Below, piece after piece: positions 43,268 to 52,105 of a DNA stretch of 64,000 nucleotides. The notes under the pieces were generated by a model. That model made no database searches and was not told the DNA's origin. It was given only the letters and a program-made list of their open reading frames with translations. Where the stretch lies: positions 1 through 64,000 of the forward strand of contig JAQVKM010000001.1 of NCBI GenBank assembly GCA_028694645.1, given 5' to 3'. Numbering within the stretch: the stretch's first letter is position 1; every line of letters begins with the position of its first letter. The position numbers and the translations under genes were made by a program. This DNA comes from Bacilli bacterium (GTDB lineage: Bacteria > Bacillota_I > Bacilli_A > RF39 > UBA660).

Positions 43268-43490
43268 TAGGTACTAATTAGGTACTAAAAAGTCAAATAA
43301 TAGTTAAAAATAGATGAAGAATTATGAAAAAAAATAATAAAAAATGATTGTAAAACAAAAGATTTTAATAATTTTAGAAAAAAAAGAAAACAAATAAAAG
43401 TCCCCCTGAAGAGAGCGCAAGCTCTCATTTTTGTTGTAATATAAGAGCTAAAACGATTTTGATAAATTTTAGATGCTATTTTAGATGCTA
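43268..43490 (+). other. att-like module B
   Basis: TAGGTACTAATTAGGTACTA (43268-43287); CCCCCTGAAGAGAGCGCAAGCTCTCATTTTT; TTGTAATATAAGAGCTAAAA at 43434; TAGATGCTATTTTAGATGCTA (43470-43490). Confidence 0.65.
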
Positions 43491-43613
43491 TAATTTCAAT
43501 ATTAGTCATTTTTATTTTAATTATTATTTAATTATTATCAATTGTACAATATTGATAACAACTACTACTTTTAAATAAAAAAATGTGCTATAATATAAAT
43601 AATAGGTGATGGC

Positions 43614-44468
43614 ATGAAAAAGTATGATATAAAACAAAATAAAAAAGATTTTTGGTTTTTAGAAAATACTACAACTATGAAAGGTACCAGACCAAAACGT
43701 ATTGTTAAAGATTTTCTAAACAGAAAAGCTATCTTTAAATATGAGCATCCTGAATATATATGCAGCGAGGCATGTTCAGAAAAAATAAGCTACGAGATAG
43801 CAAAAGTGCTTAATTATAATTGTGCAGAAATAGAATTTGGTAAAGACGAAGATGGTAAATTAGGAATATTAAATTATATTTTTCTGGATGTAAATAAAAT
43901 TGAACATATTGATGCTGTTTCTTATTTAAATAGAAATAATGATGATAGATCAAAATTTTATACTATTTCAAATATAAAAAAAAGTTTAGATGATTTAAAT
44001 AAAAACTTATTTTATGAATTTTTAAAAATAATGGTTTTTGATGCTCTGGTTGGTGAACAAGACAGACATGAAGAAAATTGGGGAATTACAAGTATAGATG
44101 GAGAATACTTTTTATCTCCATTGTATGACAATGGTTGTAATTTACTACGAGAATTCAAAGATGAAAAACTTTCTAATAAATATTATAGTAAAGAAAAGTC
44201 TTTTGATGCATATATTTTAAGGAGTAAAACCATAATTTATAAAGAAGATGAAAATACACAATATAGACATTTTGAATTAATAGAGTATTTAAATGAACTA
44301 TATAATGATGAAATTCAAAATGAGCTTAATAAATTAAACAACTTAACTGATGAAATAATTGAGGATATAGTTAATAAAGTTCCAGATGAACTCTTGACTG
44401 ATATCCATAAAGCATATATAATACATTATCTAAAGACAAGACGAAATATATTATTAAATATTAAATGA
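43614..44468 (+). CDS. HipA-like kinase-domain protein
   Basis: MVFDALVGEQDRHEENWGI resembles the HipA-type GNxDRHxxNW catalytic motif; SPLYDNG. Confidence 0.7.
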   Translation: MKKYDIKQNKKDFWFLENTTTMKGTRPKRIVKDFLNRKAIFKYEHPEYICSEACSEKISYEIAKVLNYNCAEIEFGKDEDGKLGILNYIFLDVNKIEHIDAVSYLNRNNDDRSKFYTISNIKKSLDDLNKNLFYEFLKIMVFDALVGEQDRHEENWGITSIDGEYFLSPLYDNGCNLLREFKDEKLSNKYYSKEKSFDAYILRSKTIIYKEDENTQYRHFELIEYLNELYNDEIQNELNKLNNLTDEIIEDIVNKVPDELLTDIHKAYIIHYLKTRRNILLNIK

Positions 44469-44481
44469 ATGGGGTGAAAAT

Positions 44482-45159
44482 ATGAAAAATGAAATGTGGT
44501 TAATTTGGAAAGAACCAATCAGTAGAAGAAGATATATTATCGGAACTTTAACAAATACCGAAAATAGATATACTTTTGTATATACTGATCCAGAACTAAG
44601 TAATGCTCAAGAAAAAGATTTTAAATATTTTCCTGGATTTGAAGATATTAAAAAAATTTATGAAAGTGAAAATTTATTTGCTAATATTAAAACAAGACTT
44701 CCTAATATTGGAAGACCTGATTATTTGGAAATTTTAAATTGTTATAATTTGGAAAAAGATTCTACAGAAATGGAAATTTTAAAAGCTACAAAAGGAAGAT
44801 TATTAACAGATAACTATGAATTTGTCCCAGTTTTCGATAAAAGAAAGATTGAATTTGAGGTAGCAGGCACAAGACATTGTAGTGATTTAGAAGATTGCAA
44901 AAAAATGCTTGAGGTAAATGAAAGATTGTATTTAGAATTAGAACCTGAAAATGAATTTGATGAAAATGCAATTAAAGTTAATTTTAAAAATGAAGGTGTA
45001 ATTTATCATTTAGGTTACGTTCCTAGATACTATAGTAAAGAGTTAGCTGAATTATTAGCAGGAGAATCAAGTTATTCTGCAATGATTCAAAGTTTAAATT
45101 TTGATAGTGAAAATTCTGATGAAAATATAACAGCAACAGTAAAAATGATTTTTAATTAA
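44482..45159 (+). CDS. HIRAN-domain protein
   Basis: FEVAGTRHC...LYLELEPENEFDENAIKVNFKNEGVIYHLGYVPRYYSKELAELL. Confidence 0.75.
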   Translation: MKNEMWLIWKEPISRRRYIIGTLTNTENRYTFVYTDPELSNAQEKDFKYFPGFEDIKKIYESENLFANIKTRLPNIGRPDYLEILNCYNLEKDSTEMEILKATKGRLLTDNYEFVPVFDKRKIEFEVAGTRHCSDLEDCKKMLEVNERLYLELEPENEFDENAIKVNFKNEGVIYHLGYVPRYYSKELAELLAGESSYSAMIQSLNFDSENSDENITATVKMIFN

Positions 45160-45296
45160 TCTTAATGATCCGTTGATAGCTTGTTTTTTTGATTTAAAAA
45201 ATTATTTGTAATTATATTTATGTGATATTATATATTTTGTATTATTAAATGAATAATTGTGCTATATTAAATATGTAGTAATTTGATTAGAAAATG

Positions 45297-45392
45297 TTAT
45301 TCGCTCTCGGATGGCGCGAACAATAAGTTATTCCGAATGATAAATGATAATCGCTTCTAGATAGGCGAGCAACAAATTAATCTAGGTGAAAA
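45297..45392 (+). ncRNA. two tandem H-type pseudoknot repeats
   Basis: Unit 1 stems TTCGC/GCGAA and TCGGA/TCCGA; unit 2 stems TCGC/GCGA and CTAGA/TCTAG; stem 2 covaries between units. Confidence 0.55.
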
Positions 45393-45557
45393 TTAAAAAT
45401 ATATGATACAATATTAGTGCAATAAAAAAAGCAAAACTTTTTGTAAGGACTTCACAATGATGGAGTTCTATTTTTTTTTACAAATTTTTTTTTACAAATT
45501 TTTAAAATTGCTTTTATTTTTAAATATTGAGTGATATAATTGATTTATAGAGGAACA

Positions 45558-45602
45558 GCGCTAGTACAGGCTTAATTATTGAGTTTTGTATTGGCGTTTT
45601 TT
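45558..45602 (+). promoter_or_regulatory. leader terminator/attenuator before the protease gene
   Basis: GCGCTAGTACA...TGTATTGGCGTTTTTT (11-bp stem with wobbles) between a -10-like TATAAT and the SD AGGAGG. Confidence 0.55.
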
Positions 45603-45616
45603 AGTAGGAGGTAACA

Positions 45617-46804
45617 ATGACTATTTTAGAAGATTATTTAAAAAAAATTAATGTTGATAAGTGGGGATATATTGAATTTGAAACTGAGTTAAAAAGTTTA
45701 ATTTCAAGATATAACAAAAATCGTAAAACAAATCTTATCTTATATGTATCTTCATTTAATCCAGTTTTACCATGTGCATTGGAGCAAAAGGATTTTTATT
45801 TTTTAAAGGATTTGCTTGATTCTTTTGAAAAGGGAAGTGATATAGACTTTTATATTGAAACTCCGGGTGGTAATGGAGTGACTGCTGAGGAAATAGTTAG
45901 ATATATAAGAAGTGAATTTAACAAAATTTCATTTGTTATTTGTGGAGAGGCTAAAAGTGCAGGGACAATACTAGCTATGGCTGGGGACGAGATATTAATG
46001 ACTAAAACGGGAAGTTTAGGACCGATTGATGCTCAAATGCCATCAAATAGAGGAATGATATCAGCTTATGACTATATTGATTGGATGAATCAAAAACGAA
46101 AAGAAGCTGAAAAAGAAGGTAAATTGAATCCTGCTGATGTTGTTATATTATCACAAATTACTCCAGGTGAACTTAATGGCGTTACCCATTCCTTGAAATA
46201 TGCAGAGGATTTAGTAAAAGAATGGTTATTTAAATATAAGTTTAAAGATTGGAATGAAACAGAAACTAGAAAGTTACCAGTGTCAGACACTTACAAAAAG
46301 AGAAGAGCTTCAAATATAGCTAAGGCCTTGAGTAATCACAGTAAATGGAGGACTCATGGGAAACCATTGAAAGCTGAAGACTTGGAAAAAATTGGTTTGA
46401 AAATAACTCATATTGATGATGATTGCAATTTAAGTGACATTGTATATAGAATAAATGTTGTTTGTAGATTAATGTTTAGTATGAGTAATACATATAAGTT
46501 GTTCTGTACTGAAAAAGGAACTCTATCTCTAAATGCACAACCATCAGCTCCACAACAAAATGTACCTCTTACACAACAATTTCCGGCTGTTATAGATATC
46601 AATCATAATTGTCCAAAGTGTAATAAAAGTGTTGTTTTATATGCAAAATTAATTGATAATCCACAAATAGATGTAGATATGCTTTCAAACGGGAAAATAG
46701 CTTTTCCAAAAAACAATATATTTAAATGTGATTGTGGTTATGAATCAAATCTTCAAGGAATAAGAAGTGACATTGAAAGGCAATTTGGCAAAAAAGTATT
46801 ATAA
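45617..46804 (+). CDS. SDH/SppA-class (Clp-fold) serine protease with C-terminal zinc-ribbon-like motif
   Basis: ETPGGNGVTAEEIVRYIR, CGEAKSAGTILAMAGDEI, GSLGPIDAQ; CPKC...CDCG. Confidence 0.8.
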   Translation: MTILEDYLKKINVDKWGYIEFETELKSLISRYNKNRKTNLILYVSSFNPVLPCALEQKDFYFLKDLLDSFEKGSDIDFYIETPGGNGVTAEEIVRYIRSEFNKISFVICGEAKSAGTILAMAGDEILMTKTGSLGPIDAQMPSNRGMISAYDYIDWMNQKRKEAEKEGKLNPADVVILSQITPGELNGVTHSLKYAEDLVKEWLFKYKFKDWNETETRKLPVSDTYKKRRASNIAKALSNHSKWRTHGKPLKAEDLEKIGLKITHIDDDCNLSDIVYRINVVCRLMFSMSNTYKLFCTEKGTLSLNAQPSAPQQNVPLTQQFPAVIDINHNCPKCNKSVVLYAKLIDNPQIDVDMLSNGKIAFPKNNIFKCDCGYESNLQGIRSDIERQFGKKVL

Positions 46805-46853
46805 AAAGTTGTTAAAATTTTAAAAATAGAATATAATAAATATAGGAGGCGTT

Positions 46854-47036
46854 ATGGAAAGAAAAAAAGTTAAAGCATTTTCTTCTAACACCAATAAAAA
46901 AGAAAACAATATGATAGAATTTTTGAAAGATGTAAAAAATGGTAAATATGCAAACGATAAAGTAAAACCAGATTTAAGAATATCATCATATGTTAGCAAT
47001 AATTCACAAGTAGTTTATAATTATGGTGTTAGATAA
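46854..47036 (+). CDS. small hypothetical protein
   Basis: 60 aa with RBS GGAGG. Confidence 0.4.
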   Translation: MERKKVKAFSSNTNKKENNMIEFLKDVKNGKYANDKVKPDLRISSYVSNNSQVVYNYGVR

Positions 47037-47042
47037 TTAATA

Positions 47043-47066
47043 TAAGGTACTTAAGGTACCTTTTTA
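47043..47066 (+). terminator. Rho-independent terminator
   Basis: AAGGTACTTAAGGTACCTTTTTATT. Confidence 0.65.
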
Positions 47067-47109
47067 TTATCTATACAATTTTGTTAAAAATCAAAAAGAA
47101 CCTAGTCCA

Positions 47110-48264
47110 TCAAAGGACTAGACTCTTTTCTTCTATTTCTTCATATTTCTCATTTTGTTGTTCAATAATATTAACAATAGTATCTAGTCTATTTTGATAC
47201 ATATGTGAATAAGTATTAAGAGTTTCATCTATTTTAGTATGACCTAAATATTTAGCTACTAAAGTTATATTAGCTCCACTGTCTATTAGCAGAGAAGCAC
47301 AACTATGTCTAAAATCATGAAGTCTTATATATTTAACTCCAGCTAAATTAATATTTCTTTTCTTCCTTTCAATTAACGTTGTATTAGCAAGAGGATTAAT
47401 ATCTCCAAATATATACCAATCATTATTAAAGTTTTTATATTTGGAATCTTCTAAATATAGTTTATCTAAATTATCTAATAAGAATTTAGGAATAGGTAAG
47501 GTTCTATAACTACTCATTGTTTTAGGACTAGTAAGAGTCCAACTATTACCAGTCTTTTCATCTTTAACACACACTACATTTTTATTAACAGTTAAAGTAC
47601 CTCTATTAAAATTAATATCATTCCAAGTTAAACCTCTTATTTCTCCTTTTCTAAGACCACAATAAAAAAGTGTTTGAAATAAACACCTATATTTAAAATT
47701 ATCTTCAACAGCTAGAAATTTATGAAATTCATCAATAGTAAAAAACTTCATTTCTTTTTTTCTTTCATTAGGATTATTGAAATTAGTCATTTTATTATAA
47801 ACACTATTAAAATTAATTTCATACCATTTAGTACCATAATTCATAATAGCTTTTAAATATTTATATATAGTATTTTTATATCTAGTAGAGAAGTGATCTT
47901 GATTAACTGTTTTCTTCCACATTTCATAATGTCTTATATTAAACTCAGCTACTTTAATATTTTCAATAGGAGTAATAAACTTTCTCATTCTTCTGTAATT
48001 TAATAAAGTAGTAGCTTTTACTTTATCTTTTTGATATTCATAGTGAGAGTCTACTAAATCATTAAAAGTAATATCACTATAATTGAATTGATCTTGTACT
48101 TTTAATCTAAACTGTGTTTCAGCATCATATGCTTCTTTTCTAGAAGCATATTTTTTTGAATTAAATCTTTTATTATTTCCATCTATATCTTTATAGTAAC
48201 AATCAAATACCCAGCTTCTTTTATCTTTAGTCCACTGTTTTTTAGGAACTTGTCTTATTGTCAA
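47110..48264 (-). CDS. tyrosine recombinase/integrase
   Basis: GLRKGEIRGLTWNDI, LHDFRHSCASLLIDSG, YLGHTKIDETLNTYSH. Confidence 0.93.
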   Translation of the reverse strand: MTIRQVPKKQWTKDKRSWVFDCYYKDIDGNNKRFNSKKYASRKEAYDAETQFRLKVQDQFNYSDITFNDLVDSHYEYQKDKVKATTLLNYRRMRKFITPIENIKVAEFNIRHYEMWKKTVNQDHFSTRYKNTIYKYLKAIMNYGTKWYEINFNSVYNKMTNFNNPNERKKEMKFFTIDEFHKFLAVEDNFKYRCLFQTLFYCGLRKGEIRGLTWNDINFNRGTLTVNKNVVCVKDEKTGNSWTLTSPKTMSSYRTLPIPKFLLDNLDKLYLEDSKYKNFNNDWYIFGDINPLANTTLIERKKRNINLAGVKYIRLHDFRHSCASLLIDSGANITLVAKYLGHTKIDETLNTYSHMYQNRLDTIVNIIEQQNEKYEEIEEKSLVL

Positions 48265-48279
48265 TTTATCACTTCCAAT

Positions 48280-49599
48280 CTATATTTTGATATCATATTT
48301 ATCCTCATCATATTCTTTTTCTATATCGTATTTATCTTCTTCATCAATAATTTCTTCTTTTATTAAATCGATATATACTTTATTATAATTGTAATCTATA
48401 CTAAGTAATTTTTGTTTAAAGTGATTTATAAATTTATCCCATTTGTATTTAAAATCATTAATAGTATTTTCTAACTTTAAATTAATTTTTTTAAGATAAG
48501 TATTTTCTTTTATATATTTATTTAAGTCATTATTCAAATTATTTATTTGGATATTTTTATTATTAACATTATTAGTTAAATCTTCTATATCTGTTTCTAC
48601 TTTATATAGATTATTACTTAACTTATTTAGTTTCTTTATATTTGAATTGTTATTAATAACATCATCTATAAAAGTTATAATTCTTTTTTTCTCATGTAGA
48701 GTCATAACATATCCATTAGCTTTCATATTAACTCCTAAATCTTCTAAAAAAGTTTTTATTTCTTTTGAACTTTCTTCTAATAATTTAGTTTGATTAGTAA
48801 CAAAATCTAATTTATTTTTATTTTTATTAAACTCTTTTTTTAAGTCATTATAATTTTTCATATCTTTAACATTTATGTCATAGTTTCTACCTAGTTCTTT
48901 ATCTTTTAAAATATTATTTAATGAATATATTTTGTTAAATGAATCAATACATTTGATTCTCATTTTATCTTGAATATTAGATAAAGACTCTTTAGTAAAT
49001 ATTGTTGTTTTACCAACTTGTTTAATCATTCCGTTTTTATTACCATCTTTTACAGGAACTCCTATAATGTGTAGGTGAGGGGATGATTCATCTAAATGAA
49101 CAGTAGCATTAGCTATTTTAAAAGCAGGTACTACTGTTTTTAAATCTTTTATTTGGTCTTTAAATACTTGAATCATTTTAGTTTTAAATTCATCTTCTTT
49201 ATTACTCCAGTAATTAATATCTCCTAGTTCTATTATTATTTCACAAGCTAAATCTGATTTATTATTTTGACTTATATGATCAAAGTAATTAATTATTTTT
49301 CTATCATTTCTAGTTTGTCTTTCATTATATTCTAGTCTGGCATCTTCAAATTCTTTTTTATATAATTCTTTAACATCTTTAACTAAATCATCAGTTCCTT
49401 CTATAACAATAATACCTTGATTATTACCTTCATATAGTCTTAAATTATGATTACTTACTGTAGATAAACCTCTACTATTTTGAATAGCGTTATTAGTAAA
49501 AGAAGATTTATTAGATGCATTTTCTTTAGCACTATTTCTAGCTCTATTTGTTTTATTTTTATCACTCCCTAAATGGAATGAGTATGATAATGTTTCTAT
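48280..49599 (-). CDS. MobV-type relaxase; open frame extends about 141 codons upstream of first canonical start (49176) to a possible ATA start
   Basis: NATVHLDESSPHLHIIGVPV; upstream in-frame ETLSYSFHLGSDKNKTNRARNSAKENASN... without stops. Confidence 0.8.
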   Translation of the reverse strand: METLSYSFHLGSDKNKTNRARNSAKENASNKSSFTNNAIQNSRGLSTVSNHNLRLYEGNNQGIIVIEGTDDLVKDVKELYKKEFEDARLEYNERQTRNDRKIINYFDHISQNNKSDLACEIIIELGDINYWSNKEDEFKTKMIQVFKDQIKDLKTVVPAFKIANATVHLDESSPHLHIIGVPVKDGNKNGMIKQVGKTTIFTKESLSNIQDKMRIKCIDSFNKIYSLNNILKDKELGRNYDINVKDMKNYNDLKKEFNKNKNKLDFVTNQTKLLEESSKEIKTFLEDLGVNMKANGYVMTLHEKKRIITFIDDVINNNSNIKKLNKLSNNLYKVETDIEDLTNNVNNKNIQINNLNNDLNKYIKENTYLKKINLKLENTINDFKYKWDKFINHFKQKLLSIDYNYNKVYIDLIKEEIIDEEDKYDIEKEYDEDKYDIKI

Positions 49600-49658
49600 A
49601 TTATCAATCCTTTCTTTTGTAATTTTGTTAGTATAAAATATACTGACTAAATTTATAA

Positions 49659-49700
49659 CCCCCTATGTATTTTGACACGTTGTATCAAAATAGGTGGGTT
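49659..49700. other. candidate oriT/replication-associated inverted repeat
   Basis: ATTTTGA-CACGTTGTA-TCAAAAT within ACCCCCTATGT...AGGTGGGTT, just upstream of the mob gene. Confidence 0.35.
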
Positions 49701-49744
49701 AACTAAATAAAAAAAACTATAAAATTTTATAGTTCCTTGTTACT

Positions 49745-50695
49745 TTAACTTTCATAATCAGGTTCTATATATTTAACAAAAAAACCTCTTTCTAAAGAGG
49801 TTCTATAAAATTCAATATGTAGTCCTTGTTTTTGCAAGTTTACTATGTTATTTTTAATTAATCTAGTGAACTTAGTTGGTGTGATTTTAAGCTGTAGTTT
49901 AGCTGTTAATTCAGCACTAGTAGTTTTATATTCTTTATTAATAATAGAGTAGTTTAAAAGAATTATTAAGTTATAATCTAGATCATCTGTATAATCTTCT
50001 TTATTTAATTCAAATACTAAATTTTTATTTCTAGTTAAACTTATTTCTTTACTTTCAAAGTCTCTACTTTCTATATATAAAGTAAATTTATCTTTAATAA
50101 TATTATCTTGTATTAATACAAATTTACCATCTACTGATGTATCTATAGCAGTACTACCTAGTGATAATCCTTGTTTATTTAAGTGATGTACAAATAAAAT
50201 AGTTAAGTTATATTTATCACATATACTTCTAAGTTTTGGTAATGCTTTTTGTCCCATATCTTGATAACTATTTATATCATATGCTACACCTAAATTAATT
50301 CCATATAGCATATCTAATATAATTAATTTACCATTCTTGTTTCTAGCAAAATCTTGAATATCTATTTCTAAATCCATTAAATTTATATTACTTGAATCTA
50401 TAGCTCTTTCTACAAAGTAAAAGTTTTTATCATTAAACTTTATATCCATTTTATTTATTCTATCTAGTAATTGACTAGAACTTACTTCTGTACTTACATA
50501 TAAAACAGGATAGGGGATAACTTTATTTTCTAGAAAGTTTTTATTATTACTTAAAGAATCTGCTAGTTGTAAAGCCAGTAATGATTTACCAACTTTAGCT
50601 TTAGCTAGTAAGCAATATAATCCAGGTGATTTAATCATATTATCTACTAATATTTCTTTTTCTTTTACTTGTTTTATTTCTGATATTGTTTTCAT
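49745..50695 (-). CDS. RepA/DnaB-like RecA-fold ATPase
   Basis: LLAKAKVGKSLLALQLADSL Walker A; LIILDMLYG Walker B; FVHHLNKQG. Confidence 0.75.
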   Translation of the reverse strand: MKTISEIKQVKEKEILVDNMIKSPGLYCLLAKAKVGKSLLALQLADSLSNNKNFLENKVIPYPVLYVSTEVSSSQLLDRINKMDIKFNDKNFYFVERAIDSSNINLMDLEIDIQDFARNKNGKLIILDMLYGINLGVAYDINSYQDMGQKALPKLRSICDKYNLTILFVHHLNKQGLSLGSTAIDTSVDGKFVLIQDNIIKDKFTLYIESRDFESKEISLTRNKNLVFELNKEDYTDDLDYNLIILLNYSIINKEYKTTSAELTAKLQLKITPTKFTRLIKNNIVNLQKQGLHIEFYRTSLERGFFVKYIEPDYES

Positions 50696-50940
50696 TACAT
50701 ACCAAATCTTTTTTCTAAAGTCATATCTCTTAAATATTCAATATCTATTTTTAAATAGTTAACTACTTCTTTCATTGGAACAAATTGTTTAGGTATAAAA
50801 TAACCTTCATCAATTAGTTTGTTTGATATTTCACTTTTAATTTTTAATGCACTATTTCTTCCTATTTGAGCTAGTTGCATTATATCTTTTAAGTCACACC
50901 ATTGTTTTGAAATAATGTTTAGAGTTTCTTCTGCACTCAT
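50695..50940 (-). CDS. small DNA-binding/excisionase-like protein
   Basis: 81 aa; DIMQLAQIGRNSALKIKSEI helix-turn-helix-like; coupled to ATPase gene. Confidence 0.5.
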   Translation of the reverse strand: MSAEETLNIISKQWCDLKDIMQLAQIGRNSALKIKSEISNKLIDEGYFIPKQFVPMKEVVNYLKIDIEYLRDMTLEKRFGM

Positions 50941-51170
50941 TAAATTCCTCCTTTGTTTTTTAACTTTTCAATATCTTTATACATTTGATATAAAGTTTTT
51001 TTGTCTTTGATTAACGTTTCTATATTAGCTTCACAGCACATATCAATGTTATATTTTTCTATAACATCATCAGTATCTGTATTTGTTAGTTCAGCTAATG
51101 TATAAATAGCTTCTATAATGTCATCATCAACTTGATAGCATGAACTATTTAATATATCTATCCATCTCAT
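50940..51170 (-). CDS. small hypothetical protein
   Basis: 76 aa, overlaps the next gene; RBS present. Confidence 0.5.
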   Translation of the reverse strand: MRWIDILNSSCYQVDDDIIEAIYTLAELTNTDTDDVIEKYNIDMCCEANIETLIKDKKTLYQMYKDIEKLKNKGGI

Positions 51171-51326
51171 AATTTACCTCCTTTCTAGCATAAAAAAACT
51201 CACAAGTTATTTGTGAGCATAAAAAAATGATATAAACTTGCACAGTTACATCATTTTACTATATTGTAACACTTGACTTAGGATATACAACCCTAAGTTT
51301 TTCCTTAATTTTTCCTAAAAAATTAT

Positions 51327-51824
51327 TTAGATCATATTTTTAAAATCAAATATTCTATCAGCTATATCTAATGCTTCTGATAATTTTACTACAGCACTTT
51401 TTTTAACAATATTATATTTATTTTTATATAATCTGGTTTCATTCATAATATCATCATCAGTATAGTTATGCATTATAGAATTAATTGTAATAAATCGTTC
51501 TGTATAATTTAACTTATTAATTGAGTGTATGAATTTATAAAGTAGAGGATAGGCTATATCAATATCAGTAAGATAGTAACTGATATTTAATGTAGGAATA
51601 TAATAATCGTTTGTTTTTTCATCATAATTAGATTTAGATTTAATTTTATATTTTTCATCATGAACAATATTAAAGTCATTAAGTTCATCAAATTTAATTC
51701 TAACTAAGTTAATAATTTCATTAATAAAAGTAATTCTTTTCTTTAATTTAATATAGTTATATTTTTTAACAACTTCTTCACTTAAACAATTAGATAAATC
51801 TTCTAAAGAATGATTATAGTTCAT
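51327..51824 (-). CDS. hypothetical protein of the integrase/mob element
   Basis: 165-aa ORF. Confidence 0.5.
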   Translation of the reverse strand: MNYNHSLEDLSNCLSEEVVKKYNYIKLKKRITFINEIINLVRIKFDELNDFNIVHDEKYKIKSKSNYDEKTNDYYIPTLNISYYLTDIDIAYPLLYKFIHSINKLNYTERFITINSIMHNYTDDDIMNETRLYKNKYNIVKKSAVVKLSEALDIADRIFDFKNMI

Positions 51825-51847
51825 GAATACCCCCTAAATACTCAAAA

Positions 51848-51877
51848 AGAGCATATGAAACTAAGCTCATATGCTCT
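51848..51877. terminator. perfect hairpin between element and R-M locus
   Basis: AGAGCATATGA-AACTAAGC-TCATATGCTCT. Confidence 0.7.
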
Positions 51878-52105
51878 ATAAATAATACTACTCATAGAAG
51901 ATATGAGCTTGCTTGTTTTATATAATAACATAAATTATAAAAATTGCAACGTAATTTAGTTAAAAAGCTTATTTTAGATAGTATTGTGTGTTATAATTTA
52001 TTTATATAAAAGCAGTAAAATAGACAAATAATGACATTATGACATTTTGTTTTTAGGGGTACCTATAATTTAACTGTCATTGTGTCATACGATGGAGGAG
52101 ATAAA

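Noticed and set aside
45297-45392. Tandem preQ1-I riboswitches
   Set aside because: Although H-type pseudoknots with a TTCTAG segment in unit 2, unit 1 (TCTCGGATG) does not keep preQ1-I consensus nucleotides and no queuosine gene follows.
47043-47066. AAGGTACTTAAGGTACC as a possible arm-type att repeat related to TAGGTACTA modules
   Set aside because: It forms a simple AAGGTAC/GTACCTT terminator with a U-tract and lacks the CCCCC-hairpin and TTGT core.
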